Part shown: piece after piece, positions 32,081 through 38,652 of the stretch
Layout: every line of letters starts with the position of its first letter
How positions within the stretch are numbered: position 1 is the first letter of the stretch
Assembly: GCF_900890425.1 (NCBI RefSeq)
Contig: NZ_CAAHFG010000002.1
Span: 124,001 to 188,000, forward strand
Reading direction: 5' to 3'
Length of the DNA stretch: 64,000 bases
DNA from: Pontiella desulfatans
Lineage (GTDB): Bacteria; Verrucomicrobiota; Kiritimatiellia; Kiritimatiellales; Pontiellaceae
Program-made: the position numbers and the translations under genes
Notes under the pieces: generated by a model
What the model saw: the letters and a program-made list of their open reading frames with translations, nothing else
Database searches by the model: none
Told to the model about the DNA's origin: nothing

Positions 32081-32527
32081 TTAGAACGTGCCTTCGGTGT
32101 AGCCCTGCGGCTTCGGGTCAAGCCACTGCTGCACCTGGTTGATGGTGCGGGTCTCGCCGTCTTTCTGGTAGGAGCGCACCGCCACCTTGGCGCGGCCTGT
32201 CGTGCCGACCACGCTGCCCCAGTCCATCACAACCTTTTCACCCGACTTGCGGGCACCGATTGAACGAAAGAACGCGCAAAGCAACCCCTCGGTCTTGGTG
32301 TGCAGAAACAGGTTTTCGGTGATGGTCGCCTTACCCTTTTCGCCACCATCAATCTCGATGCCGAGCATCGCCTTGTTGCAGGGCGGAAGCTTTGGCGAAC
32401 CGGCGTGGCGCCCGCGTTCAAAGCCGATGACAGTAAAGGCGTATTCACCTGCCGGCAGGGTTACGAAATCCGCGCCGTCGTGCTCGATGGTGTCGTCCCA
32501 TCCCAGTTCTCGATCTTGTGTACTCAT
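32081..32527 (-). CDS. DUF669-family phage protein (SSB-like)
   Basis: A 148-residue protein with the DUF669 pattern: DFVTLPAGEYAFTVIGFERG, KATITENLFLHTKTEGLLCAFF and VGTTGRAKVAVRSYQKDG, ending with a flexible tail. DUF669 proteins accompany phage single-strand annealing/ATPase modules and are thought to bind single-stranded DNA. It overlaps the Sak4-like ATPase gene by four bases. Confidence 0.75.
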   Translation of the reverse strand: MSTQDRELGWDDTIEHDGADFVTLPAGEYAFTVIGFERGRHAGSPKLPPCNKAMLGIEIDGGEKGKATITENLFLHTKTEGLLCAFFRSIGARKSGEKVVMDWGSVVGTTGRAKVAVRSYQKDGETRTINQVQQWLDPKPQGYTEGTF

Positions 32528-33651
32528 GCTGCTTTTTCCTTTCGGTTGGATTTGATTGCGTTAAAAACCTGCTCCCACGCGGCCACCAATACGCCGGCCA
32601 CGAAGTCGTCGGCATAGTTCCCGACCGGCGTGTCGGCGGGGTAGTAGCCCTTCGCCGCAACAACCTGCTGGATCTCGGCCTCCTGCACCTGGTTGGCGTG
32701 CATCAGCTCGAACAGCGCGGCGGGAAAAGCAGTCGGGTCAGTAAATGGCACCTTCGTGCCGGTCGGCTCGGCGGCAGGTGCCGGCTGGTTTGCATGCACC
32801 GCGTCGGCGGGATCCGGCTGGGCAACAAAGTCGGCAGGCACATCATCTGATGGAGGGCCCGGTTCCACCCGGGCTTCCAACGGTGCGGCCTCGGTCGAAG
32901 TGGAACTCGCCCCTCCCACCGCCGGGAAGCAATGCCCGATCTGCTCAAACGCCCCAGCCTTCGGAAAGTCTAGCTTGGCCGGCAGGTCGTGGCGGTTCTT
33001 CGCATCCCAGCAAACGTGATGCGTGGTATGGATCACGCGCTTTCCGCCCTGCGCCTTGTTGGTCTTGGTGTTGGCATCCTGCACAACAATGGTTTCATAG
33101 TTGCAGAACAGCACCATATCCGCCCACTCCTTCAGCAACGGCGCGGCATACTTCGACAGCTTCATTTCATAGCGGTCGTAGGCACCGGATTCGTCGGGCT
33201 GTTCAAACTTCTTCAGGTGGGCATGGGCCAGCACCACCACGTTCATTCCAGCGGCGGTGGAAAGATCGGTCAGGAAGTCGAGAAACTTGCCCCACTCCTC
33301 GCCGGCACGAACGAAGCCCTTGCCATAGCCCGGCTCTTCGATCGATGCCCAGTTGTTGGAATCGCAAATGTGCTGAAGACAAAGGCGTTCCGCCCAGTCC
33401 GCGGTGTCGATCACCAGGGTGGCGAAGCCCATGGGGTCGGCCTTGATCTCTTTCAGCTGCTCTTTGAACATCGCCCAGCTGCTGGCCTTCGGGGCACGCG
33501 CCACGTCCAGCGTGGACGTGCCGCCCTCGATGTCGATGAACAGCGGCTTCGGGAACTGGCTGGCAAACGTCGATTTGCCGATGCCCTCGGGCGCATAGAT
33601 AACGACGCGCTGGGGCTTGATCTGTTTTCCGGTTACAAGTTGCAATGGCAT
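32524..33651 (-). CDS. Sak4-like RecA-fold recombinase (AAA_24)
   Basis: A 375-residue ATPase. Walker A VVIYAPEGIGKSTFA is at residues ~16-30, PLFIDIEGG at ~36, Walker B ATLVIDTADWAERL at ~77, and NVVVLAHAHLKKF at ~130. The C-terminal ~120 residues are Pro/Ala-rich and contain a dispersed repeat copy (32849-32920) read in frame, then a helical end. It should act in phage recombination with the DUF669 and SbcC-like partners. Confidence 0.8.
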   Translation of the reverse strand: MPLQLVTGKQIKPQRVVIYAPEGIGKSTFASQFPKPLFIDIEGGTSTLDVARAPKASSWAMFKEQLKEIKADPMGFATLVIDTADWAERLCLQHICDSNNWASIEEPGYGKGFVRAGEEWGKFLDFLTDLSTAAGMNVVVLAHAHLKKFEQPDESGAYDRYEMKLSKYAAPLLKEWADMVLFCNYETIVVQDANTKTNKAQGGKRVIHTTHHVCWDAKNRHDLPAKLDFPKAGAFEQIGHCFPAVGGASSTSTEAAPLEARVEPGPPSDDVPADFVAQPDPADAVHANQPAPAAEPTGTKVPFTDPTAFPAALFELMHANQVQEAEIQQVVAAKGYYPADTPVGNYADDFVAGVLVAAWEQVFNAIKSNRKEKAA

Positions 33652-33674
33652 GATCTATCTCCTTATGGGTTGGG

Positions 33675-34973
33675 TTAAAACTGGCCGGCGTTGAAGGCGG
33701 GTTTCTGTACCGCCGGCGGCTCGCCGGCCCCGTCGAGTGCTTCGCCATCCTCAATGATGATCGAACATTCGTCGCCGGTGCTGACACGGGTGGCGATGGC
33801 TTGCAGGCCGAGGCTTTCGAGGTGCGCGCCGAATTCGCGCAATGTATCGAGGTCGAACTGTTCGGCTTTGTCGATCAGCACGAAGCCGCAGGCGGGATTC
33901 AGGCGCTGGGCGATGGCCGTGCCGACGCGCAGCTGTTCCGATCCGCTCATGCAATCCCACTTGTTGCCGTTGTAAAGCAGTTCGCCGCCTTCGACGGTGA
34001 GCCCGGGCAGGGGCAGGTCGGCCCCGTTCAGTAGTTCCATGCGCCTGGTGCGGATGACCTCGATCTTGCCGGTCATGTCGTTGTATTCGGTGGTCAGCGC
34101 TTCGGCATCGTCCTGCGCCTTGGCTTTGTCGAGGTTGGCGCGAACCTTGGCGTTGATGGTTTCAATCTCTTCCAGCTTCGCCTCGATGGCGGCGGTCGAT
34201 TCGTCCTGCAACTGCTCGGAACTCTTGCGGGCGTCCACTAGGTCAACGGCAATGGCTTCGCGCTTCTGGCGGGCTTCCTCGATCTTCTTTTCGAGGTCGG
34301 CAATAATAACGGACGCCTGTTCGTGCTCGCGCTCCAGGTCGGCCAGGCGTTGCCGCTTGCGCTGGTTCTCTCCATTCTGCGCAAGGATGGTCTGCTGCTG
34401 CTGGATTAGTTCGACGGCGGAAACCGGAACTTCCGGCATACCGTCGAAGCAGGGCATTTCCTCGGCAAACTTTTTCTTGCGGTCGGCCAGCTGGCCATGG
34501 GCATGGCGGGAATCGAACAGCGCGCGTTCCTGCCGTTCAAGGTTTTCAAGTTCGTCGCCGATGCCGAGGATCGAAAGCAAAATCTTCGCTTTCTCGCTCG
34601 TGGTGGCGTGGATGAACTTCGGCAAATCAATCGCCAGCACCGAAACAAACTCGTTGAGCAACTGCTGGCCGGTCTTGCCGCCATTCGGATCGGTAATCTT
34701 CAGCGCGGCATTCTTGCCCTTGCGCTCGACAATCAGGCCATTGCTCATGGTCAGCTTAATCTCGGCATCGGCAATCGATCCCTCGCGCTTCAGGTTGGTG
34801 GGGCGATGGCGCTCGCCGCCGAGGGCGAAGGCAATCGAGTCGAGCACCGATGTTTTGCCCTGCCCGTTCTTGCCGCCCACCACGGTGAGCGCGTTGCCGG
34901 TGCAGTCGATCCGCACGGCCTTGATTCGTTTAACGTTCTGAATTTCCAGTGTGTCAATGGTTATAGGTTTCAT
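33675..34973 (-). CDS. SbcC/Rad50-like SMC ATPase
   Basis: A 432-residue protein with Walker A VVGGKNGQGKTSVLDSIAF (about residues 32-50), a long central coiled coil (~180-300), an ABC signature MSGSEQLRVGTA near 343 and Walker B FVLIDKAEQFD near 367. The coiled coil is short and no SbcD nuclease gene is adjacent. It probably handles DNA ends in phage recombination or protects against host nucleases. Confidence 0.8.
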   Translation of the reverse strand: MKPITIDTLEIQNVKRIKAVRIDCTGNALTVVGGKNGQGKTSVLDSIAFALGGERHRPTNLKREGSIADAEIKLTMSNGLIVERKGKNAALKITDPNGGKTGQQLLNEFVSVLAIDLPKFIHATTSEKAKILLSILGIGDELENLERQERALFDSRHAHGQLADRKKKFAEEMPCFDGMPEVPVSAVELIQQQQTILAQNGENQRKRQRLADLEREHEQASVIIADLEKKIEEARQKREAIAVDLVDARKSSEQLQDESTAAIEAKLEEIETINAKVRANLDKAKAQDDAEALTTEYNDMTGKIEVIRTRRMELLNGADLPLPGLTVEGGELLYNGNKWDCMSGSEQLRVGTAIAQRLNPACGFVLIDKAEQFDLDTLREFGAHLESLGLQAIATRVSTGDECSIIIEDGEALDGAGEPPAVQKPAFNAGQF

Positions 34974-35018
34974 CTGTTTTTCCTTCCTTGGGGTTAAAAA
35001 AAGTAGGTAGTCCCGCCT

Positions 35019-35231
35019 TTAGGCGGTTTCGTCGCGCTCGACCCAGTAGGGCGCAAGCGGGGCGAACTTGTGGCACTCCATGCAGGTATCAAGACATTCG
35101 GGCTTGCCATGCTTCGCGCAAGTGTCGCAGCAGCGCGCGGGCTTGCAGCTTTCGTGATTGGCCAGCGCATCGCCCACGGCCATGCAGATCAGCAACAGAA
35201 TGAACAGGGCGGCAATGATGGTTCCTAGCAT
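35019..35231 (-). CDS. Small membrane-anchored Cys-rich protein
   Basis: A 70-residue protein with one N-terminal membrane helix (MLGTIIAALFILLLICMAVG) followed by a Cys-rich segment (CKPARCCDTCAKHGKPECLD, then CMECH). Eight Cys in the last 50 residues imply metal binding or disulfides. Its start overlaps the stop of the 54-residue gene. Function unknown; a surface or anti-host role is possible. Confidence 0.5.
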   Translation of the reverse strand: MLGTIIAALFILLLICMAVGDALANHESCKPARCCDTCAKHGKPECLDTCMECHKFAPLAPYWVERDETA

Positions 35232-35389
35232 GGCGTATCTCCTTTGTGGTTGGTTGCGATTGCGTCGGCCCGGCGTTGTTCCCGGGCAAGGTGGTTGCGG
35301 TTTTTGGCGTTGAACTTTTCCAGCCCGTGGAATTCGCGGGTGTCCAGTTCCGACCGTTCCGCCTCTCGGTTAAAGTCGTGGTGGGTCAC
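35225..35389 (-). CDS. Small early phage protein (54 residues, GTG start)
   Basis: VTHHDFNREAERSELDTREF... starts at a GTG that overlaps the upstream TGA stop (GTGA) and ends overlapping the next ATG by seven bases. Such double coupling strongly supports translation. The product is very hydrophilic and probably helical. Function unknown. Confidence 0.55.
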   Translation of the reverse strand: MTHHDFNREAERSELDTREFHGLEKFNAKNRNHLAREQRRADAIATNHKGDTPC

Positions 35390-35595
35390 TTCGCCACCAT
35401 CCAGTCATAGACATCCTGCACGTGGTAGAGCGCGGCGCTGTTCTTGCTCTCGCCCGTCTTCTTACGGCGGATGATCCCCTCGTTCGCCAGCTTGATCAGT
35501 TGCTTATCCGAAAGGCCGAAGAGTTGACGGCAGGTTTTGGCGCTCCCGAAAATCGGGCAAAGGACGGTTTTAAGTTCGAGGGTTTCGAGCGGCAT
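35386..35595 (-). CDS. Excisionase/MerR-like DNA-binding protein
   Basis: A 69-residue protein with a winged-helix pattern: TCRQLFGLSDKQLIKLANEG then IIRRKKTGESKNSAALYHVQDVYDWM, as in excisionases and small MerR-like regulators. It is second in the leftward early operon, and an operator copy (35600-35611) overlaps its leader. It may act as excisionase or early regulator. Confidence 0.6.
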   Translation of the reverse strand: MPLETLELKTVLCPIFGSAKTCRQLFGLSDKQLIKLANEGIIRRKKTGESKNSAALYHVQDVYDWMVAK

Positions 35596-35599
35596 AACA

Positions 35600-35611
35600 T
35601 TACTCCAGTAA
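35600..35611. promoter_or_regulatory. Operator copy (TTACTCCAGTAA)
   Basis: A one-base variant of the repressor palindrome TTACYGCRGTAA, lying in the ribosome-binding region of the excisionase-like gene. It may give a second level of control within the early operon. Confidence 0.5.
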
Positions 35612-35637
35612 GGTAGACGGGGAAATAAAAACAGGCA

Positions 35638-35649
35638 TTACTGCAGTAA
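35638..35649. promoter_or_regulatory. Operator copy (TTACTGCAGTAA)
   Basis: A perfect 12-bp palindrome just after the stop of the RHH gene and before the excisionase-like gene. It matches the copies flanking the repressor promoter. Confidence 0.6.
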
Positions 35650-35653
35650 GGCA

Positions 35654-35824
35654 CTACGGCAAATAGCGGCGCACCTGGGGCAGGCTCGGCAGGTGCTGGT
35701 CAAGCGTCTTGCGGATCAGCTTGGATTCGTCCATGTGTTCCTTGGCGGCAGTTCCTTGCAGGCGTTTCTTTAAGGTTTCGGGTACTTTTGCGGCGATGCT
35801 TGCCGAGTTGTCGTTAGTGGCCAT
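35654..35824 (-). CDS. Ribbon-helix-helix-like regulator, first early gene
   Basis: A 56-residue protein MATNDNSASIAAKVPETLKK..., with the RHH layout: a short strand (SIAAKVPETLKKRLQGTAAK) followed by two helices (HMDESKLIRKTLDQHL). It is the first gene of the leftward early operon, directly opposite the repressor, the place of Cro- or Arc-type regulators. Shine-Dalgarno AAGGAT precedes the ATG. Confidence 0.65.
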   Translation of the reverse strand: MATNDNSASIAAKVPETLKKRLQGTAAKEHMDESKLIRKTLDQHLPSLPQVRRYLP

Positions 35825-35865
35825 GGGGTATCCTTTGTGGTTGGTTGTTGATGATTAGAACTACA

Positions 35866-35887
35866 TTACTGCGGTAAGGTACGTCAA
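35866..35887 (-). promoter_or_regulatory. Leftward early promoter with operator
   Basis: On the minus strand TTGACG (35882-35887) is the -35 box and the palindrome TTACCGCAGTAA (35866-35877) fills the spacer up to a weak -10 (TAGTTC). Repressor bound here would block the early operon. Confidence 0.6.
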
Positions 35888-35913
35888 ATTATTTTTTGGA
35901 AAAAATTTGAAAT

Positions 35914-35942
35914 TTGACAAAATCCGAGTATTACCGCAGTAA
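35914..35942 (+). promoter_or_regulatory. Repressor promoter with operator
   Basis: TTGACA (35914-35919) is the -35 box; TTACCGCAGTAA (35931-35942) overlaps the -10 region 27 bases before the repressor ATG. The mirror-image layout with the leftward promoter is a classical immunity region and suggests autoregulation. Confidence 0.6.
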
Positions 35943-35968
35943 ATGAGGCAACCACAAGGGAGGGTGCC

Positions 35969-36514
35969 ATGGAAAAAATAACTCCAAATCGAGAAGAGAT
36001 CATCACGCGCCGCAAGGCCAAGCAGCTAACCCAGAAAGATCTGGCGCAGCTCGCCGATGTCAGTGAATCATACATCACCCGCATCGAAACCGGATCGGCA
36101 AAAAACCTCTCACTGCAAACCGCCGCCGCGATCGCTCTAGCGCTCGGGTGCAAGCCGCCGGAAATTGCCAACGGTGTAAACATGGCCATCATGGCTAACA
36201 TGCTCGAAATAGATACCCACAACGCCCTCGGCGGCTATATCGAAAAACTATCCGATTCCGAAAAGGCACGCCTCAAGGTGTCGGAAGGGGATCGGGAACT
36301 TTATGCCGATGCCCATACCGACCTGCGCAACTGGATTTTCCACAACAAGCCAGGCGGAACCATTCTGATCCTCGCCGTGCGCTGCGGATGGAAAGGTATG
36401 GAGGCCATCGACCAATGGCTCCGCAACGTCGCAGCCGAACAAGATGTTGAAACCATCTATTCCGCCGCGAACGAAGCGGGCTATAAAGGCCGCGATCCGG
36501 TATTTATGCAGTAG
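35969..36514 (+). CDS. XRE-family phage repressor
   Basis: A 181-residue protein. Residues ~8-65 form an HTH_XRE domain (RRKAKQLTQKDLAQLADVSE, then YITRIETG). The C-terminal ~110 residues have an alpha/beta character (LRNWIFHNKPGGTILILAVR, GWKGMEAIDQWLRNVA) and lack the Ser-Lys protease signature of LexA/CI-type repressors, so induction may not rely on RecA-driven self-cleavage. Shine-Dalgarno GGGAGG precedes the ATG. It is transcribed away from the early operon and is the likely immunity repressor binding the TTACYGCRGTAA palindromes. Confidence 0.75.
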   Translation: MEKITPNREEIITRRKAKQLTQKDLAQLADVSESYITRIETGSAKNLSLQTAAAIALALGCKPPEIANGVNMAIMANMLEIDTHNALGGYIEKLSDSEKARLKVSEGDRELYADAHTDLRNWIFHNKPGGTILILAVRCGWKGMEAIDQWLRNVAAEQDVETIYSAANEAGYKGRDPVFMQ

Positions 36515-36791
36515 TCGATTCGGTGGTCTCTTCTTGCCGGGCCTTATCGCGCGCCACCATTCTTTTGCCGATATCACACCCGTCACGATGGTCGCAAATC
36601 GAGCCGCAATACATGATGCGCCAGCTGATCGCGCAGGTGCGGAGGTGTCGCCGTTCAAAGTCGGCGGTTGCAAATGGCAGACCGACGTCCCTGCCAGCCC
36701 GCTCGCTCAGCAGCCACTTGTCTTCATCGATGGCATCTTTTAGAATCTGGATCTGCCAGGCCATAAGCTCTGGGAATGCTTTGCAGTGCAT
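36504..36791 (-). CDS. Conserved-looking small phage protein
   Basis: A 95-residue protein with AGGAGG five bases before the ATG. MAWQIQILKDAIDEDKWLLSERAG and FERRHLRTCAISWRIMYCGSICDHR are well-ordered segments with His/Cys residues that may bind metal. It converges on the repressor gene with an 11-base overlap. I recall similar small phage proteins but not a function. Confidence 0.5.
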   Translation of the reverse strand: MHCKAFPELMAWQIQILKDAIDEDKWLLSERAGRDVGLPFATADFERRHLRTCAISWRIMYCGSICDHRDGCDIGKRMVARDKARQEETTESTTA

Positions 36792-36819
36792 CTCGTCCTC
36801 CTAGACGTAAACAAGTTAT

Positions 36820-36851
36820 TACCATATACCAGAAACTAATAGTTTATGGTA
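36820..36851. promoter_or_regulatory. Inverted repeat TACCATA...TATGGTA
   Basis: A 7-bp inverted repeat with an 18-base spacer lies in an AT-rich stretch upstream of the minus-strand gene at 36791. The half site with flank (GTTTATGGTA) recurs inverted at 37223-37232 before the plus-strand RHH gene, suggesting a shared operator for one of the small RHH proteins. Confidence 0.4.
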
Positions 36852-36946
36852 TAAGAGCATCCCGTTAAATGGCTTTCGTTAAAGATGATCACCGACACCA
36901 AAAAAGCGCCGAAAAACGGAAGGCCCCACAAACAGCAACAGTCTCT

Positions 36947-37096
36947 CTAACCGCTGCCTTCCTCTGCCCGCAGTGCGAGCATTTCAATCAAAAGATTTTC
37001 CACCGTCTGCTCAAGACTAAGCCCATGCCGGGCCGCATGATCCTCAAGGTCACTCTTCAAAGCCTTCGACACCTCAACCACAATATTTTCACGCAT
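36947..37096 (-). CDS. Small RHH-like protein (49 residues)
   Basis: MRENIVVEVSKALKSDLEDH...GLSLEQTVENLLIEMLAL has a strand-helix-helix pattern like CopG/Arc proteins or plasmid antitoxins. The shorter start at 37096 is preferred because it begins exactly with the domain. No toxin partner is adjacent. It probably regulates nearby lysogenic genes. Confidence 0.5.
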   Translation of the reverse strand: MRENIVVEVSKALKSDLEDHAARHGLSLEQTVENLLIEMLALRAEEGSG

Positions 37097-37271
37097 TTCA
37101 TCACCCCAACCCGTTTGCAATACCTCAAAAGACAGCTCCCTCAACTCACATACAAGCTAACCTTGCGCTAACGCTTTTTCAATCAAATTTGGTGGCTAAA
37201 AATATTATAAAATAATAGTAGCTACCATAAACGGCTTCCTGTATAAACTTCCGCCAGTTAGGAGAAACACC

Positions 37272-37445
37272 ATGGCTAAATCACAAGATGAAGAGTCGGG
37301 TAAAACAAACATAAGCATCACCCTGCCCAGGGAACTCATAAAGCAGCTGGATGTAATCAGTCGCCAGGAACAGCGCAGCAGATCAAACATGATTGCTGTA
37401 ATGTGCGAAGAGATCATACAGAAAAAAAAGATGCAAACTGTTTAA
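37272..37445 (+). CDS. RHH-like DNA-binding protein (57 residues)
   Basis: MAKSQDEESGKTNISITLPR then ELIKQLDVISRQEQRSRSNM and IAVMCEEIIQ form a canonical ribbon-helix-helix (CopG) domain. GGAG lies eight bases before the ATG, and an AT-rich promoter region with the TACCATAAAC motif is just upstream. It is the first gene of the right-end plus-strand segment and may control the cargo genes behind it. Confidence 0.65.
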   Translation: MAKSQDEESGKTNISITLPRELIKQLDVISRQEQRSRSNMIAVMCEEIIQKKKMQTV

Positions 37446-37546
37446 TCACGACCTTGCAGCGGCCGTCGGCAGTAAAACCGCGGTCGCCGCTCAGATTCAT
37501 CGTGAAAGCCATGGCGTGCGGATTTAAATAAGGAAGGCAACGCGCC

Positions 37547-38047
37547 ATGAAAACACTGTTACTGGCAGTAATCTGTTCCATCGCCACCTCCGCACTAGCC
37601 ACCGGCCCGGCAGGATTCTTCGGCCTGAAGTGGGGCTGCACCAAGGCCGAAGCCGAAACCGTACTGGCCGCAGCCGGCGTCGATGTTTCGAAATCATCGC
37701 ATTTGCCGCATGATTCGCTACCAACTTGGCGTTACAACGGTTCGCACTATTTCGCCACAGCCAACCGTACATTTCTAATGTTCAACGAGAATGATCAGTT
37801 GATCTGGGTGCAGTTAATGTTTCCGAAGCAGACAAGCAACGATCTGTTCGATTCCCTCACGCGGCAATTCAAGACTGTTTTCGGCTCGGACAACGTGGAT
37901 CTAACCAAGCAAAACCTAGCGAAGGTGAATCGCGCCAATGACTCCCTATGGATCCGCAACAAGGTCGCACCCAACGAGACCGTCGTCTACGTCTTTGGCA
38001 AACACAATGCACCCTATGAGACCTTCATGAAGACGCGCACAGAATGA
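37547..38047 (+). CDS. Secreted phage-encoded protein (conversion candidate)
   Basis: A 166-residue protein with a clear signal peptide (MKTLLLAVICSIATSALATG). The mature part is a small alpha/beta domain (FFGLKWGCTKAEAETVLAAA, NDQLIWVQLMFPKQTSNDLF), similar in layout to periplasmic proteins of unknown function. AAGGAAGG precedes the ATG. It lies next to attR, outside the lytic modules, and overlaps the next gene by four bases, so the pair is probably expressed in the lysogen. Confidence 0.6.
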   Translation: MKTLLLAVICSIATSALATGPAGFFGLKWGCTKAEAETVLAAAGVDVSKSSHLPHDSLPTWRYNGSHYFATANRTFLMFNENDQLIWVQLMFPKQTSNDLFDSLTRQFKTVFGSDNVDLTKQNLAKVNRANDSLWIRNKVAPNETVVYVFGKHNAPYETFMKTRTE

Positions 38048-38352
38048 AAACGCAGCGCTTCTTTTGTAAGGACTGCAACGAATACCGAAAGTGCGAGGGC
38101 CGCACTCCCAGCCACATCCTGCATCTTCTGCTATCCATAATCACCGGCGGCATCTGGCTAATCGTCTGGCTGATCCTGCTCCTCAAGCCCCAGGCCTGGC
38201 ACTGCGCCACCTGCGGATCCCGCCGCATCGCCAAGCACCACGAACTGTCCGAAGCCATCAAGAACAAGAGGCAAGCCAACCCCGTCGCCATACTGATCGG
38301 CCTTCTCGCCGGCATCGCAATCGGCTTCTGGCTCATGCTCTCGGGTGGGTAG
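38044..38352 (+). CDS. Zinc-ribbon membrane protein (conversion candidate)
   Basis: A 102-residue protein. A zinc ribbon formed by CKDC...C (residues ~8-18) and CATC (~54-57) brackets a membrane segment (ILHLLLSIITGGIWLIVWLI); a second membrane helix lies at the C-terminus (VAILIGLLAGIAIGFWLML). It is translationally coupled to the secreted protein. Topology and location suggest an envelope function such as superinfection exclusion, but this is inference. Confidence 0.55.
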   Translation: MKTQRFFCKDCNEYRKCEGRTPSHILHLLLSIITGGIWLIVWLILLLKPQAWHCATCGSRRIAKHHELSEAIKNKRQANPVAILIGLLAGIAIGFWLMLSGG

Positions 38353-38453
38353 CTCCCGCCCCTAAAACAGTCAACGGATTGCCTACGGGGATATGCCCGA
38401 CACATCCGATATACCCGAAAAACCCCAATAAAACGCACATTACAAACCACAAA

Positions 38454-38493
38454 TGTGGGTTCGAATCCCACCCCGAGCACCATTTTTATGCCG
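38454..38493 (+). repeat. attR core (40-bp direct repeat)
   Basis: An exact copy of 176-215, containing the last 29 bases of tRNA-Leu with ACCA plus eleven bases. It marks the right prophage end; beyond it host sequence resumes. Confidence 0.95.
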
Positions 38494-38521
38494 CAGATCG
38501 ATTGATCTTGCGGTTTTTTTT
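38491..38521 (+). terminator. Original host terminator of tRNA-Leu
   Basis: CCGCAGATC-GATT-GATCTTGCGG followed by eight T. It starts inside attR and would have terminated the tRNA gene before integration. Confidence 0.75.
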
Positions 38522-38652
38522 GTGTCTGGTCGCATGGATGGGCCTATCCCAATGGACAGCTTGTTATTCTGTTGGATTGGTGGGTTTATCCCTTGGCTGG
38601 AAGGGGGCGTCCAAGGGGGGGGCGGAGGCCATTTCCAGGGTGTGGCAATTGT

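Larger units (their letters stand above)
176..38493. mobile_element. Integrated siphophage (prophage) of ~38.3 kb
   Basis: Perfect 40-bp direct repeats in and beyond the tRNA-Leu gene bound a region with integrase, XRE repressor, replication, terminase, portal, capsid, tail tube, tape-measure and tail-spike genes. One period (left repeat start to right repeat start) is 38,278 bp. The module order and the lambda-like head genes (TerL, gpW, portal, protease/scaffold, capsid) indicate a long non-contractile-tailed phage; no sheath gene is seen. No obviously broken structural gene was found, so it may be inducible. I did not recognise a small terminase subunit or an endolysin. Confidence 0.95.

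Noticed and set aside
36947-37445. Toxin-antitoxin module suggested by two RHH-like small genes
   Set aside because: No toxin-like partner is adjacent to either gene; simple regulators are a better fit.
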